Shown here: one piece after another, positions 1-11,430 of the stretch
How positions within the stretch are numbered: the first letter of the stretch is position 1
How the letters are laid out: each line of letters opens with the position of its first letter
DNA from: Torreya grandis
Taxonomy: Eukaryota > Streptophyta > Pinopsida > Cupressales > Taxaceae
NCBI GenBank assembly: GCA_037957365.1
Contig: JARHVA010000223.1
Coordinates: forward strand, 4,860,001-4,924,000
DNA length: 64,000 nucleotides
Direction: 5' to 3'
Position numbers and translations under genes: made by a program
The notes under the pieces: generated by a model
Told to the model about the DNA's origin: nothing
Seen by the model: only the letters and a program-made list of their open reading frames with translations
Database searches by the model: none

Positions 1-1435
1 TTTTAATTTTGTTTATGAGCACATAATAGGGAGAATAACATATAGATGAAAATAACATAAACTTAAGTAGAGACTCAAGGGTCCCATTGGGCATGCCAAA
101 ATGTTTTAGATTATTTTATCTTATATTACAAGAGAAGAAGAAGAAATAAATGAGATATGGGTATGGTAGAAGAACCTGTTTGGTTGTGCATGCATTGAAT
201 TAGATGATTATAGAAAGCTCTTTTTTGGCTTGGGAGGAATGACCTAAAAATAAGACAACACTAAATCAAATGGTTGGTTAGATAGATATTTGGGTGGATT
301 TCCTAGTGCTAGCTAGATCCCAAAACCAAGAGCTCCCTCGAGGGTTGTCAATCCACATGTTTTAAACAATTAAGTTTAGAAAATAGAAGATAAAGTACTT
401 GAATTAATCATAGAAGATATTGAAATTGTATACAAGAAATGCTTGATAAAAAATATACTAAAAAGACTAATATAGCAATAAGTGGATCATTAATAATGCT
501 AAATATTTTGGGTGAGATTTGGAAAATAGGTTAGGGGTCTATGAAAAGGTAGATGAAAATAAAGTTGGATTTGGTTGAGGGTAGGTGGGTGAAAATAACT
601 TGCTATTATTTTCTACCATAGTGATCATCGGTGGTTGGTGTGACTATCATTGGTCAAGATGACCACTAATGGTTAATGTGTGTTGGGTTTAGGTGATAAG
701 AGGTTAGATTGATAGGATCATAGAAGGTATTCTATGATATTAGTTTATGCTAGGCTAGTTGCAAAATGGAAAAAAAGTAATTAATAGATTGAAAATAAAT
801 ACTTATGTTATTAGAGGTTGATTGGATGACTGGTTGAGGTGTTTGGCTTATTGATGGAGTTTGGCATGATTAAAGTAGAGTAATGGTACTTGGCTATTGG
901 CTGAGGGGTAGTGGTAAGTTCTCTCTCTGATGTGATGATTGGATCACTGGGTTGCTGGAAGAAGTGACCTACAAAGAAAATCTAGATTTCAAGGCTCTTG
1001 AAGTCATGGATGGATCCTTTTTAACCTCTTGTTCCTCTCTTCTTATAAGCAAGGAAGGAGAGGTATAACAAGATGTTAACAAGGGGTCTAACTTGCTATC
1101 TAATTTCAACTTAGATATGCATGGGATTTCATAGAAATTAGACAATCTAATTATATAAAAGTAAGTCATAGTGTTGGGTCAGTTAAGTTAGTTCAAACGG
1201 TGGAACTTGATCGTCAATAGTCAGGGTGACTGTCAATGGTTAAGGTGACCATTAATGATTAAGAGATGAGGTCAATTTGAGTTAAAATAATGGGTTAAGT
1301 TATTAGGTCAATCTATCTAGGGTTAGGTCTGGTTTTTAGTTAAAAGGTCAAATTAGGGTTGAGGGGGGTCCTAAAGTGATCTAGGGGGGTTGTGATATCT
1401 GGAACCATCATGTGTGGATTTATGGTGTCTACACT
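1..1435. other. AT-rich non-coding stretch, no gene seen
   Basis: I recognise no coding region or RNA gene here. A block near 635-680 (gtgac..tcattggtcaagatgacc) resembles a block near 1213-1262 (gtgactgtcaatggttaagg), so diverged internal direct repeats are present. The texture matches the untranslated parts of the retroelements elsewhere in the window, but no element boundary can be placed. Confidence 0.5.
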
Positions 1436-2811
1436 TAGTCATATTTTTTAACATGACCAAACCTTAGTCTAAAAATTATATACTATGCCTCTTTTATATC
1501 CAGATCCCTTTGTCCCATTTTATTTTAATATGGTCTAACCTTTTATACACATGGTCCTTTTCATATGTTATTAACTTAGATTAATGTCTTAGTCCTAAGG
1601 CCACATTCATGTTTATTAACACAAACAAGACCTTAGTCTTAAGACTTTATCCTAAGTATTATATGTCTCTGAGCCCTGACTTAAACCATGTGCTTATTTA
1701 TAGGATCAATGGTTTGTGCTTAATCAGGCAAAGTTGATTGAATGGAGTGAGAGGAGCCTGATGTGCCTAAGACTTTAACCCATGGGACCAATCCCATTCT
1801 ATTCCACAGATTGAGATTGACGATCCACATTCATGTGGATGCTAAAATCCCAATATAGTGAGATCATCATGGATTGAAATGGGTCCCTTTTTATTATAAC
1901 ATATACTTAGCCTAAGTTTTACCCCAAGTTTTTATATTGTATTTATCAATACAATAAAACTTAAGTTATGACTTTAATTATTCAAAGGGTCTTCATTTTA
2001 TTACATTGTAAGGACCTATATTAAAGACTTATGTTATAATTTGGTCTAAATTCTAAATGGTCTCAAGCTCACTTAATCTCTTTATGACTACATGAACTAA
2101 TGATGTCCAACTAACAAGATCATAATCGATGACCTAAGTTTACATAGGAGAGATCAATCAAATGATGCATATTGCATCAAAGTTTATATGAGACCCATTG
2201 TGTTTCATGAGACTTGAATTTGACATTCTCACACCCATAATTTGACATTAATGAGGCTGTTAGTGATGTTCATCAGATTGTCAAATTTTAGTCCTTATGC
2301 TTAATCATGAGAACTTGAATTTGACATTCTCATGCCCATCATTTGACGTCCACAAGGTTGTCATTGATGTCTATGAGACCATAAAATTTTAGTCCCTATG
2401 GTCAATCATGAGAGCTTAATTTTGATGTTTATGTAAATGTCATTGACACTCACATGCCTATCATTGACGTTTGAAAGAGTGTCAAAATTCAAGTTCAGGA
2501 ACCAATCTCATTTGGATGAATGAACATGTTTGTCTTCATGTTGTAAGATTGATGGGGTCTCATTTGGAAAATAACCATGGTTTGGGCTTTGTACCTCAAT
2601 AATAAAATTGATCTTTCATGAACCTTTGACCTATCATAGACTAAGTAAAATTGTGTGGAAAAAATTAGAAACACCATAGTCTTAGTGTAAATGTTATCCT
2701 AAGATTGAGTCATATTTTTAAACATTTGACCAAACCTTAGTCTAAAATCTTATGCTTGATCTCTATATATCCCATGATCTTTTGATCTATTTTATTGGCT
2801 TGATATAACTA
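1436..2811. repeat. Repeat-rich non-coding region, accttagtctaaaa family
   Basis: The block 'agtcatatttttaaacat..gaccaaaccttagtctaaaa' occurs at about 1436 and again at about 2708, with related variants near 1632 and, beyond the LINE insertion, near 4528. The variants share phrases such as 'aatacaataaaac' and 'cttag'. This suggests a decayed LTR or leader region made of diverged internal repeats. No coding is recognised. Confidence 0.4.
2209..2506. repeat. Three diverged tandem repeats of about 100 bp
   Basis: Units begin at 2209 (gagacttgaatttgacattc), 2309 (gagaacttgaatttgacatt) and 2410 (gagagcttaattttgatgtt). Each continues with a 'cccatcatttgac' block and a 'tgtcaaattttag' block. The period is about 100 bp. 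The third unit is the most diverged. Confidence 0.65.
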
Positions 2812-2829
2812 ATGCAGGGTCCTATTGTT
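2812..2829. repeat. Target-site duplication, copy 1
   Basis: The 18-base sequence atgcagggtcctattgtt occurs here and, identically, at 4459-4476. The two copies bracket the ORF1-only LINE exactly. A perfect 18 bp duplication is in the normal range for target-primed retroposition and implies a fairly recent insertion. Confidence 0.9.
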
Positions 2830-4458
2830 TTAGATTAAGGTAAAAATAGGTTTTGAAGGGACCCCGAAACCCTATACATCAGATCGATATAAACCTTAAG
2901 CACATCCAGGAAACAAATAACCTGGAACCTACAAAAACAAAACCAGATAAACCAGTAATCTAAAAATAGCCTACAAGAGCTTGACAAACAATAACTAATA
3001 GTTATTATTTTTTTTTACAAGACCGAAGTTTCATATCTAGAGGAGGGACCATAAGCTTAGATTTTTTCCTCTTAATAGTAGTCCAACCATCCTCTACCTT
3101 AGCTGCCTCAGCAGCCCATTCCACAGAAGGCCAAGAATCATGAAGCCCAGGGGGCGACAAAACCTCAGCCAAAACCTTAGGAGAACCAGCCACCAACTGA
3201 CTTCTAGGAGAAACCTTCAAAACAGGTGGAGGAACCACCACCTCCTCAGAAATCAGTTCAGATAGATTACATAATCCAATCTTCTCCAAACCTTCAACAG
3301 GAACCGTCTCCGGCTGAGACTCCTGATCCGTCGAAACATATAAGATACTCTTTTCCTTCTCATTCTCAGAATTAGTCGAAGCTTCCTCTGGTTGTTCTAC
3401 AATATAGTGATCATGATCAACTTTTACCCACCAAGAAGGAGGTCTTCTGGGTCTGGATTTCCTTGCAGTACACCAGGCTGCAACATGCCCCGTCAGATGA
3501 CACTTTCTACATCGAAAAGGTAACCCTTCAAAATCTAACATTTGCGTCCAAGATCCCCTAGGGGAATCCAGACAAATCGCCTCAGGAAGGCCCTTAGAAA
3601 CATCCACCTCAACCATAAGGCGAGCACAGGTTGATCTGAAATACCTTTTGGTTTCTGCATCCACAAATAAAAATTCCCCTATAGCATTTCTGATGGTTTT
3701 AAACACCGAATCATGCCATAGATGCAATGGTAAATTAGGGAGCTGAACCCAAACAGGGATCTTTTTGAAAGTTTTCGTTACAGGATTGAAATCCATATGC
3801 CACCGTTTGGCGAAGAGAGGGTATTTACCCTGCCAGAAGAAATTTTTGTTGGAAAGAATGGTCTTCCTGTCCTCAACAATGTGAAATAAAGCTATAAAAA
3901 AACCTTTACCACAAGGATAAATTTCAACATTTCCATCAATTAGTGGCAGCCATGTCTGGGAAATCCAGCCATGTAAATCGGCATGAGATGGCCAGAAGCC
4001 GCGAAATCTACAAATAGCCGCAGACTTTGAAAATTACTCTGCCTGATCAAATATTTCCTTAACAGTATCAGGATCAAGATTAACCCTGACAGGTTTTAAA
4101 GCACTTACAGGTGATTCACTTAGTCTCCCCACAGAAGCATGGCATTTCACATCATGAATTTTGGCTTTAAAAGCAGCCACGTCCACATAAGTTCTTCCCT
4201 TAGACCCAGGGACAGACCCAAAAATAGGGGAACCATTTACAGAATCCGTTAATGGAGAAGAGCCCCCTTCCACGACCAGAATCCTATCCCCATTCACTGG
4301 TAAAGGATCATCCACACTAGCCGCCAGATCTGCTGCCGCCTGGACCAAGCAGGAAGTATGCGCTCTCGCCTGAGTGCCCGCGGTGTTCAAAGTCTCCATG
4401 CGCGCACAGGGAGTAGGGGGCGTGCGCGCGCACTGGGAGCATTTTAAAATTTTTCCTC
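2830..4458 (-). mobile_element. ORF1-only (HAL1-like) plant LINE insertion
   Basis: This 1,629 bp segment is bounded by identical 18 bp target-site duplications and is visibly more GC-rich than its surroundings. On the minus strand it reads as a GC-rich leader of about 58 bases with CpG-rich 'gcgcgcgcac', then a 465-codon ORF1-type frame with one internal stop, then about 175 bases of 3' untranslated sequence. No endonuclease or reverse transcriptase ORF2 follows, although autonomous plant L1 elements carry ORF2 after this type of ORF1. Only a very short A-run is visible at the 3' end, so the poly(A) evidence is weak. I infer a non-autonomous element, like mammalian half-L1s, mobilised by an ORF2 supplied in trans. 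A retrocopy of a host DUF4283 gene is the alternative. Confidence 0.75.
3005..4399 (-). pseudogene. LINE ORF1 protein, DUF4283 plus CCHC zinc knuckle, one internal stop
   Basis: This is an RNA-binding, gag-like protein of plant L1 elements. From the ATG at 4397-4399 the frame runs about 121 codons (start METLNTAGTQ), meets one TAA at 4034-4036, and continues in the same frame to the TAA at 3005-3007, giving about 464 residues. After the stop a DUF4283 fold is recognisable: CRFRGFWPSH, then GKGFFIALFH, then FWQGKYPLFAKRWHMDF, then PVWVQLPNLPLHLW. A zinc knuckle CRKCHLTGHVAAWC lies near residues 310-325, followed by a basic patch (KSRPRRPP) and an acidic-to-basic C-terminal tail ending in RSCKKK. 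The low decay contrasts with all neighbouring elements. The Met at 3794-3796 is merely the first ATG after the stop, not the natural start. Confidence 0.85.
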
Positions 4459-4476
4459 ATGCAGGGTCCTATTGTT
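4459..4476. repeat. Target-site duplication, copy 2
   Basis: Identical 18-base partner of 2812-2829. It marks the 5' boundary of the LINE, which lies on the minus strand. Confidence 0.9.
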
Positions 4477-4960
4477 ATAATACTTAGCCTAGAGCTTTTA
4501 CCCTAAAGTTTTATCATGTTTATTAATACAATAAAACCTTAGGTTAAAAACCTTACATTAAGTCCCTTTTATTATTCGGGGTCCCCTTTTTACTATGATC
4601 CAAATAAGGCTTAAATATTTTAGCCTGAGGTTCATTTCATATCTATTAACATGAAATAAAACTATAGTCTAAATTATTTATGCTAAGTTATTTATATGTT
4701 TCAATACTAACTTAAAAATATTGTGCATATTTGCAAGATCTACCACGAAAAGTTCCATATAGATGCCGTGGTGATGCCACATGGGCAAAAAGTGATAAAA
4801 CCAAAAAATTTTTAGGCTAAAAAAAGTAGAGTTATAAATGCTAAGGTCTAAATCAAATCTAAGGCACAAAATCACTCAAGTTCAAAAGACATCACCATTA
4901 AAACTTGAAAACACTTGAAAAAATCCCTGACATCTTCAAAATCCCTAATTTGATCTTAGA
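4477..4960. other. Non-coding leader ahead of the long decayed ORF
   Basis: This resumes the repeat family interrupted by the LINE (cttagcctagagcttttaccc, aatacaataaaacc). No coding is recognised. It runs directly into the long plus-strand reading frame that begins near 4961, so it may be the leader or LTR of that element. Confidence 0.4.
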
Positions 4961-7900
4961 GTGACCAAAATCAAGCCTGAGAGAGTGAAATTTCCATTTG
5001 AGCAAGTGCAAACTAATCTAGAGGTAAACTATAGATCATCAGTGAGTAAATTGAATAAAGTCATAGTCATGTTGCTTAAAAACAACATAAGGAAGACACA
5101 AATCTCTATTATAATGATGGATTTAGAAGGGAGAGTCTTCAAAGATACCAAATTTGATGTTGTAGCTTTAAACACAGGAGATAATAATTGGTCTAAGATT
5201 TTTTAGACCATTGAGGATATACCATACATTACAAGAGAGGATGAAAATATTGCATCAATTAGCCAGAGGTTCTATGACCTCATCACCATTCAAATGACAA
5301 GTCTTCACTATGTGACAAAAAAGCCAGAGGCACTACATTACATCGATGTTATTGCTCTTATTTTTAAAGACTATAAAACTGATCAAGACATGATAGTACA
5401 TAAGCATAGTTTTAGAAGAATTTCTTATATCTCCCCTATTGTCTTCAATAATGACTAAAAACTACCCAAGCCTTAGGTGAGTTTACCCACAATCAGAGAA
5501 TGGTCCAATTAGAATGACCTAAAAACCATCCTTACTCCATGGTTATATTCAAGAACCTAATTAGTATTTGATCTTAGTGGAAGGATCCCAATCACCCAAT
5601 TTAGGGTTGGTATTAGGATGATTATGACATTATTTAATATATTATCTTGAAACCCCTCCACCACCTATATCAACAAAATCTATGTCCCTTTTATTTATTT
5701 CATGGTTAAGAAAGGACTTGCTCCCCCTCTTAGAGAAATGATCAATATCTTCTTGAAACAACAATTCTTTGAAATAAAGAAGAAAACTATCAACTATTTA
5801 TAAATGATGTCTTATCTTTTGGATGCTTTGCTAGCCACTACCAAAATTCCAAGTATAAAAGAATGGTCACCTAATGGGAGACAAATAGTCTCCAATTATT
5901 AATCTAAATTGCATATACTCAAGTATAAGAACCATATTTAGTTCATATGTGACTATGTATACCCAGCCTTAACTGAATCCATTATAGGGATCCCTATGAT
6001 GAGGGCTAGCCCTTTGATCAAGAAGTATGTTGAGCTCATTAGGGATATTTGGCTATATATAAATTTAACTATATTATGGATATATGGAACTATGAACCAA
6101 CCCCTTATGTTACTAGTCCATGTACCCACAAAGCTAGTAGAGTAGGAAGTGGCATACCAATTATTCTATGGCATAGACAACATGTGTAAGAGCAAAAGGA
6201 AAGGACTATTCCATTTCTTTCCTTTAAATATTAGTAGGATTGTGTTTCAAAATTTGGATCATGTAGAGAGTATCTCCAAGCACAGGTCCTCCTTCAATCT
6301 GTAGATTGATGAAATGAGATAATGGGACCCCTATGAAAGGGTTGAAAAACATTTGAAGGCCAAGAAAATTAGCATGACTTATGAACATCACCTTGGTGTC
6401 TATGATTTAATGTACATCTAAGCTTACTCATTCACAAAAGTCTTAGCAAGATTAGATAAGAATAACATCAAGATTGAATTTAGACTACTAAAAGATCAAA
6501 ATCCAAGTGAGGATATATGATAGATGGGGTCTAAGAAGAATGATTTGTTACCAAGACCATGTTCTATACCTCCTCCCAAGCAACCATAGGTAGAGACACA
6601 ATATCCCAAAGCATAATTTGCACAAGGTCTAGATGAAAAGAGACTTAAGGAAAGGAGACCTGGTCAAGTAGAATCATATTTAACACTACCTAAAAAATCA
6701 TAGTCATAAGTTGAATAAATTGACATAATTGCATTGGACCCTGAGGAGACAGTAGAAGATGCCCTAAAGGCATTAGCTAGTGCCTACCAATAATATGAAG
6801 AATTAAAAATGGAATAACCTCAATCCCAAAATAATGAGGAAGTCAAATAAGAAAAGGGGAATGAATTAGCTTTGGAGTTAGTTATTATTACAACCTAACC
6901 CAAAAGGAACACTGAGATAGCTCTAGTTCAAGTAGGAGGCAAGAAGCCAAAGTTAACTTTCACTTAACCTTGGAGTGAAATCAACTTTTTCAACAATGAT
7001 AATTTAATTTATGGCCCATATATTATAGAGTATTTCATATATGGAAAGTTGCAAAAGGTTCCAACCATGCACCACCACTGGGCTATTACAAAGTCTATTA
7101 ATATCCATGTGCATGATGAACTCAAGCCCTGGATTATGGTATTACAGCAATAAGAAAAAGAAAGATGCATGGATACCCTTGGAAAGTCAAGTGGAATATA
7201 GATATATTCTCTTGGAACTTCAAGTGGATCACAAGTTGATATCCTTACTCCTCAAGTGATATAATCATTAGTGAGAGTTTGGTTCAACCTAGATATGGCC
7301 AGCATAGAGAGAGTGATTAAGAAGAAATCCATGGTTGAAGGTGAATAGTTCACCTTTAAGAAGATTGAACCTTTTATTAGTCTAACTCTAATGGTAGGGA
7401 AAAATCTAGGACAAGATAAGATATTTGAGGAGAAGATCCTTGAAGTAGCCCAGGATCAAAAAGATCAATTAAAAATAATGATCAAGGGCATATTACAAGA
7501 AAACAAAAATTTGAAAGAGTCTACTATCTTATCAATTCATGAGGATGGATTCAAGAATTTTGAGGACACCATGGCTAACCTATTTAACTCTTTAAAGGCA
7601 GTCAATACATGACAAAGAGAAATAGAGAAGCATATCTCTAAAGCATTAGGCCAAGTTGGCCAATGGTAAGCTACAAGTCTTCAGGTGAAAGACTTTATTA
7701 AGGACTTGTCTAATAATCTAGTCCCAAATTTTAGAACTATCAACAAGGCACATTTGAATATGGCCATGGCCATATTGGTTGACAATATTAAGGCCCTGGA
7801 TAGCTGGTCCAAAAGAATGGAAGACCTTACCAAAGACTTCAAGTAGCTGAAAGATGGAATGTCTCATATCTTAGATAGCTTGATAAAGGATCCAACAACC

Positions 7901-8155
7901 CTTAGCTCACTGGTTCTCATAACTAATGAATATTTTAAACATAGGACATTTTAGTTCATGTAAGATTTAAGAAACTAGGGGCAAAACTAGATAGTAGATG
8001 GTAATAGCAAAGTCATGTGCTTGCTCCTATCATTTGAGGAGAAAAAGGGAGATGTTAGGGGCACCAAAAGAGATATATAAAAGATTGAAAATAACATTAA
8101 AGACCTAAAGGATCATATAAAGGAGCTTTCTCTAAAGCTAGTGGTGGATCTTTAG
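4961..8155 (+). pseudogene. Decayed ~1,060-codon ORF of unknown function, coiled-coil C-terminus
   Basis: I do not recognise the family. One frame stays protein-like for about 3.2 kb. It is broken by about 40 in-frame stops, nearly all TAA or TAG, with no clear frameshift: codons at 4961, 5996 and 7391 are all in phase. Landmarks are FPFEQVQTNLEV near the start, VYPALTESIIGIPMMRASPL about one third in, EVAYQLFYGIDNMCKSKRKG, WDPYERVEKHLK, a Lys/Glu/Pro-rich middle, and a helical charged C-terminal third (KIFEEKILEVAQDQKDQLK; WSKRMEDLTKDFK; KIENNIKDLKDHIKELSLKL) that looks coiled-coil. The start is uncertain; the first long open segment begins at a GTG. There is no RT, protease or integrase nearby. 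In style it resembles ORF-X of E2 and the ORF of E4, so a retrotransposon accessory ORF is likely, but homology is not shown. Confidence 0.55.
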
Positions 8156-9000
8156 TTTATTAGTTAGAAACATTATAGATTGAATATCCTTCAATGAAAG
8201 CAAGAGGTAACATCAACATAGGGTTTGAAAATTTAGTTAAGAATATTATTTTGTATAACTTTGTAACATTTTAAAAATGGAATATTCCTTTGTAAAGTCA
8301 TGCAATTTGTAAAAGCACATTTATTATAGGTCAATTCATTAGGAAACATCTAGTGTATTCTAGAAACTTTGTAGAAAGGAAAACTATCCTTACACTTGTA
8401 CACTTGTAATTTGATATGACTGACATATATATTTCCTTAGAATTATATAAAAGGGAGTATTACCATTTTTAAAAAGGAGGGAGTTTTTGAGCTAAAAACT
8501 ATGTAAACTTGGAGCAACTAATGCAAATAGAGAATTCTAAAAAGATTGTCTCATTTTGTTTGTGTGAATTATTATATGGCTTCTCTCTCACTTGTCTATT
8601 ATAAATTCTTGATTTGAATAGTTCTTTTAGACTCTTGGTGTGTAACTTTTAATGTAGAATTGTTAACATGTGTTTATGCTAGGATAAATGAAGGTTATCT
8701 AGTTTAATTTGTTTTATTCTCTCTATATTTGTAGATGTGCATCAACTATCTACTTATAGGGGTAAATCTTTAAAGTAAGATTGGCTCTTATTTGCATTAT
8801 TTTCACTTTCCTTAGAAGTTTTTCTAAAGTGTGGTAAGATTTGAGATTAAGTTGTTTCATATCATAAATTGGTTTTAAGTACATGCCTAGATAATATTTG
8901 AATTTTGTCATAATATCTGGAATGAAGATTGACAACAACATATTTTCTATCTGCCCTACCCTTTATTTTACTTCTTTTTTAACCAATTCACTTTAGATTA
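8156..9000 (+). other. Non-coding tail with LTR-like look
   Basis: After the long ORF the sequence turns non-coding. It contains a TATA-like box (tatataaa, 8444-8451) followed by 'gggagtattacc' and a pyrimidine-rich 'ggcttctctctcacttg' near 8578. This order would suit the promoter part of an LTR. I find no second copy in the window, so it may be a solo or unpaired 3' LTR. Confidence 0.3.
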
Positions 9001-10695
9001 AAGCTTCATTGTGCATGTCCATCTTAGTTTAGCTTTAGACTTAGAATTGATCATAATCCACCTTAATTAACATAATTCATATTTTTATTTACAAATATTC
9101 ATAGGACATAGTGGCTCCCAACCACCAATTAATATAAATATTGTGAAATAGTCATTTATTCTACCTCTATTCCATCATAGATAATAGGATTATTGTAAAT
9201 TACAACTCATGCACTAAATTATTTGAATTATAAAATGAGAAGTGTTTTTTAAACACTTAGGTCACCTTGTGATACATATTTAGGCATTAACAGGGCAAGC
9301 TTCGCTGACACTAGAAGGAGGGCCCTAACCAAATTCTTTGTAGATTTGTAGTATCTTTACTAGTTTTTGCAAATTATATCTAATATTGCTTTACTCTTTA
9401 CATATTTGTGTTTATTTTAGCATAATCATGGAAAGTTTGGTGATATTCATGGTTTTAGACTGGTCTTTGTGTTTTTTTAGATAAAGTTTGACATTATTTC
9501 AAAACATATTTTGGATTATGGTAAAGATAGATTTATAATTTTGAACCCAATAGGTTTGAGGTTAGTAATAGCTATTTTGATAAAATATTATTAGATTATT
9601 TTCTCAATTATGGTTGTTTGAGCTTTAAACGTGTAAAGGTTGGTCTAAATTATGTATTTGGATACATCTTTGACTTGAATTGATTAAATATTACCATCCT
9701 TTGTTTTCCTTTATATGAATTTTTGAAAATTTTTCTTAATGTAAATTTATCATCATTATTCTCTAAAAATATAGGATTAATGCATTATATTTAAAATATG
9801 ATTCAAAATTCTCAAGTTGGAATTGCCAAGAATCAAACCATGGTCACGTTTGAAGACCAAGGAACCTCTACTTGAATTATAAATCCACATAAGATAATTT
9901 GAAATTTATGGATGTTTTTGATAGTATGGACATGTTTCAGAGACCTTATAGGGTGTTATGAGTACTTATAGTGCATATGAAAGTGAAAGGAATTCATCAA
10001 AGTAGTCACATGAAGGTATAAGCTCAAGTAGTCATCTTGAAAGATAAGGCTAAGTAAGTAGTTTGATGATGTAAAATTTCACATGTGAATGTTTCAAGGA
10101 CAACTTGATATATGGATAGATTCACCTATGTGAGGAGATCATATGGTTCAAATTTTAGGTCTAGACATGAAGCGTAATAAAAGTTATTAAGGTGCAAAGT
10201 TAGATTCTCAGATAGAGTTTAATAAGTTCCCATACTTAGCCAAATTTGTGTTATCTAAGATCTATGATGAGCATTTAATCAGATCATATATCTAAAAATG
10301 AGCATTTAATCTGATCAGATGAGGATCTAATGGAGCACGTGATCTTGTCAAATAGAGATCAATAGTGCATGTGAAGTCAATTTGTCAAAGGTTCCTGAGA
10401 TTGCATGTTCTTGTGACATGTGTCTCAATATCAATGTTTTGATAGAATATCAACAACATGAAGGTGTTTTTATAGATGGAGATCAATGATGTATCTCAAA
10501 TCAAATAGTTAATGTATGCAGAAGGTATGTAGATCTACTAAGTGGCACGATCATAGAAGTATAGATCTAAGATTAATGATTAACATTATAGGTTATAAGT
10601 TAGGAGAATTATAGGGAGATAAAAATGGTGTATTTGTTCAAAAATTTTATGGGACATGAGATGTTTAAAAAGTGTTTGATGTTTAGTATTTACAT
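9001..10695. other. AT-rich non-coding stretch, no gene seen
   Basis: I see no coding, no RNA gene and no clear element boundary. A short direct repeat 'gagcatttaatc.gatca' occurs near 10269 and 10301. The last ~200 bases may belong to the tandem array that becomes recognisable at 10696. Confidence 0.4.
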
Positions 10696-11430
10696 AGTGA
10701 CCGTTGGAATTTGAATATTTAAATTAATGAAGGAAAACTAGTTTGTAGTTTTTGAGCTATATCTTTTGATCCACAATGAATTTCTTGGTGGTATAAAAGG
10801 AATTTTAAAAAAAATACTCTAAGGTTCATATAAATACACTAATTAGAAGGTTTTAATGTTCCTATAGTAAAATATATTGAGCTCCAAAGTTGACTATGTA
10901 TTTGACCATGTTCTGTAAGTGACCCAAGAAGGATATTTGAGTTATTATTGATAGTATTTATTGTTTAAAGATGAAATATATATAAAAGAGTGTTATATAC
11001 TCCATGAGGACCATATGTATATATTTTTTAGGTTTTACCAATCCATATTTAGTGTGAATAATTGCTTAGAAGTTGACTATGTTTGTTGAATGTACTGACA
11101 GTTTGAATGACCATCTTGCAGAGATAATTTGAAGGTGTTCTGAGCAAAATTGAAGAAGAAAATGAGTATGGAGATGTTATATAAGTATCTTGGATTATGA
11201 TAATTTTTTTATGTCATGATATGCCCTTGATCAGATATGGAGATTCAAATAGCTTGACTGTATTTTGATTGTATGTGACCAGTCTAAGTGGTCATTTTAA
11301 AAGGGTTATTTTAGAGCATAAGTGATCATGTCCAATTTAAATGGAGATGTTGCATAGGTAATATATGATATATTCATGAATTTTTTTGAGTTTATTTTTT
11401 CATAAAAGTTTTTTTATACTTTAGTTCTAT
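10696..11430. repeat. Degenerate satellite-like tandem array, ~180-192 bp period
   Basis: Four related units can be aligned by eye, beginning near 10696 (agtgaccgttggaattt), 10888 (agttgactatgtatttgacc), 11071 (agttgactatgtttgttg) and 11251 (agcttgactgtattttg). A second anchor, 'tata(a)aag..ata ctc.a.gg..catat', recurs near 10794 and 10978, with weaker forms near 11172 and 11346. Spacings are 192, 183 and 180 bp. The period and the 'gagctatttttgat..aatgaa..tataaaag' pattern resemble plant satellite monomers, but identity between units is low. Confidence 0.5.

Noticed and set aside
4961..8155. Alternative genetic code with TAA/TAG read as Gln
   Set aside because: The stop pattern would fit, but the LINE ORF in the same window uses CAA/CAG normally and ends at TAA. 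Stops in E2 also fall at positions that are Gly, Arg or Trp in the family, and catalytic residues are lost. Decay under the standard code explains everything.
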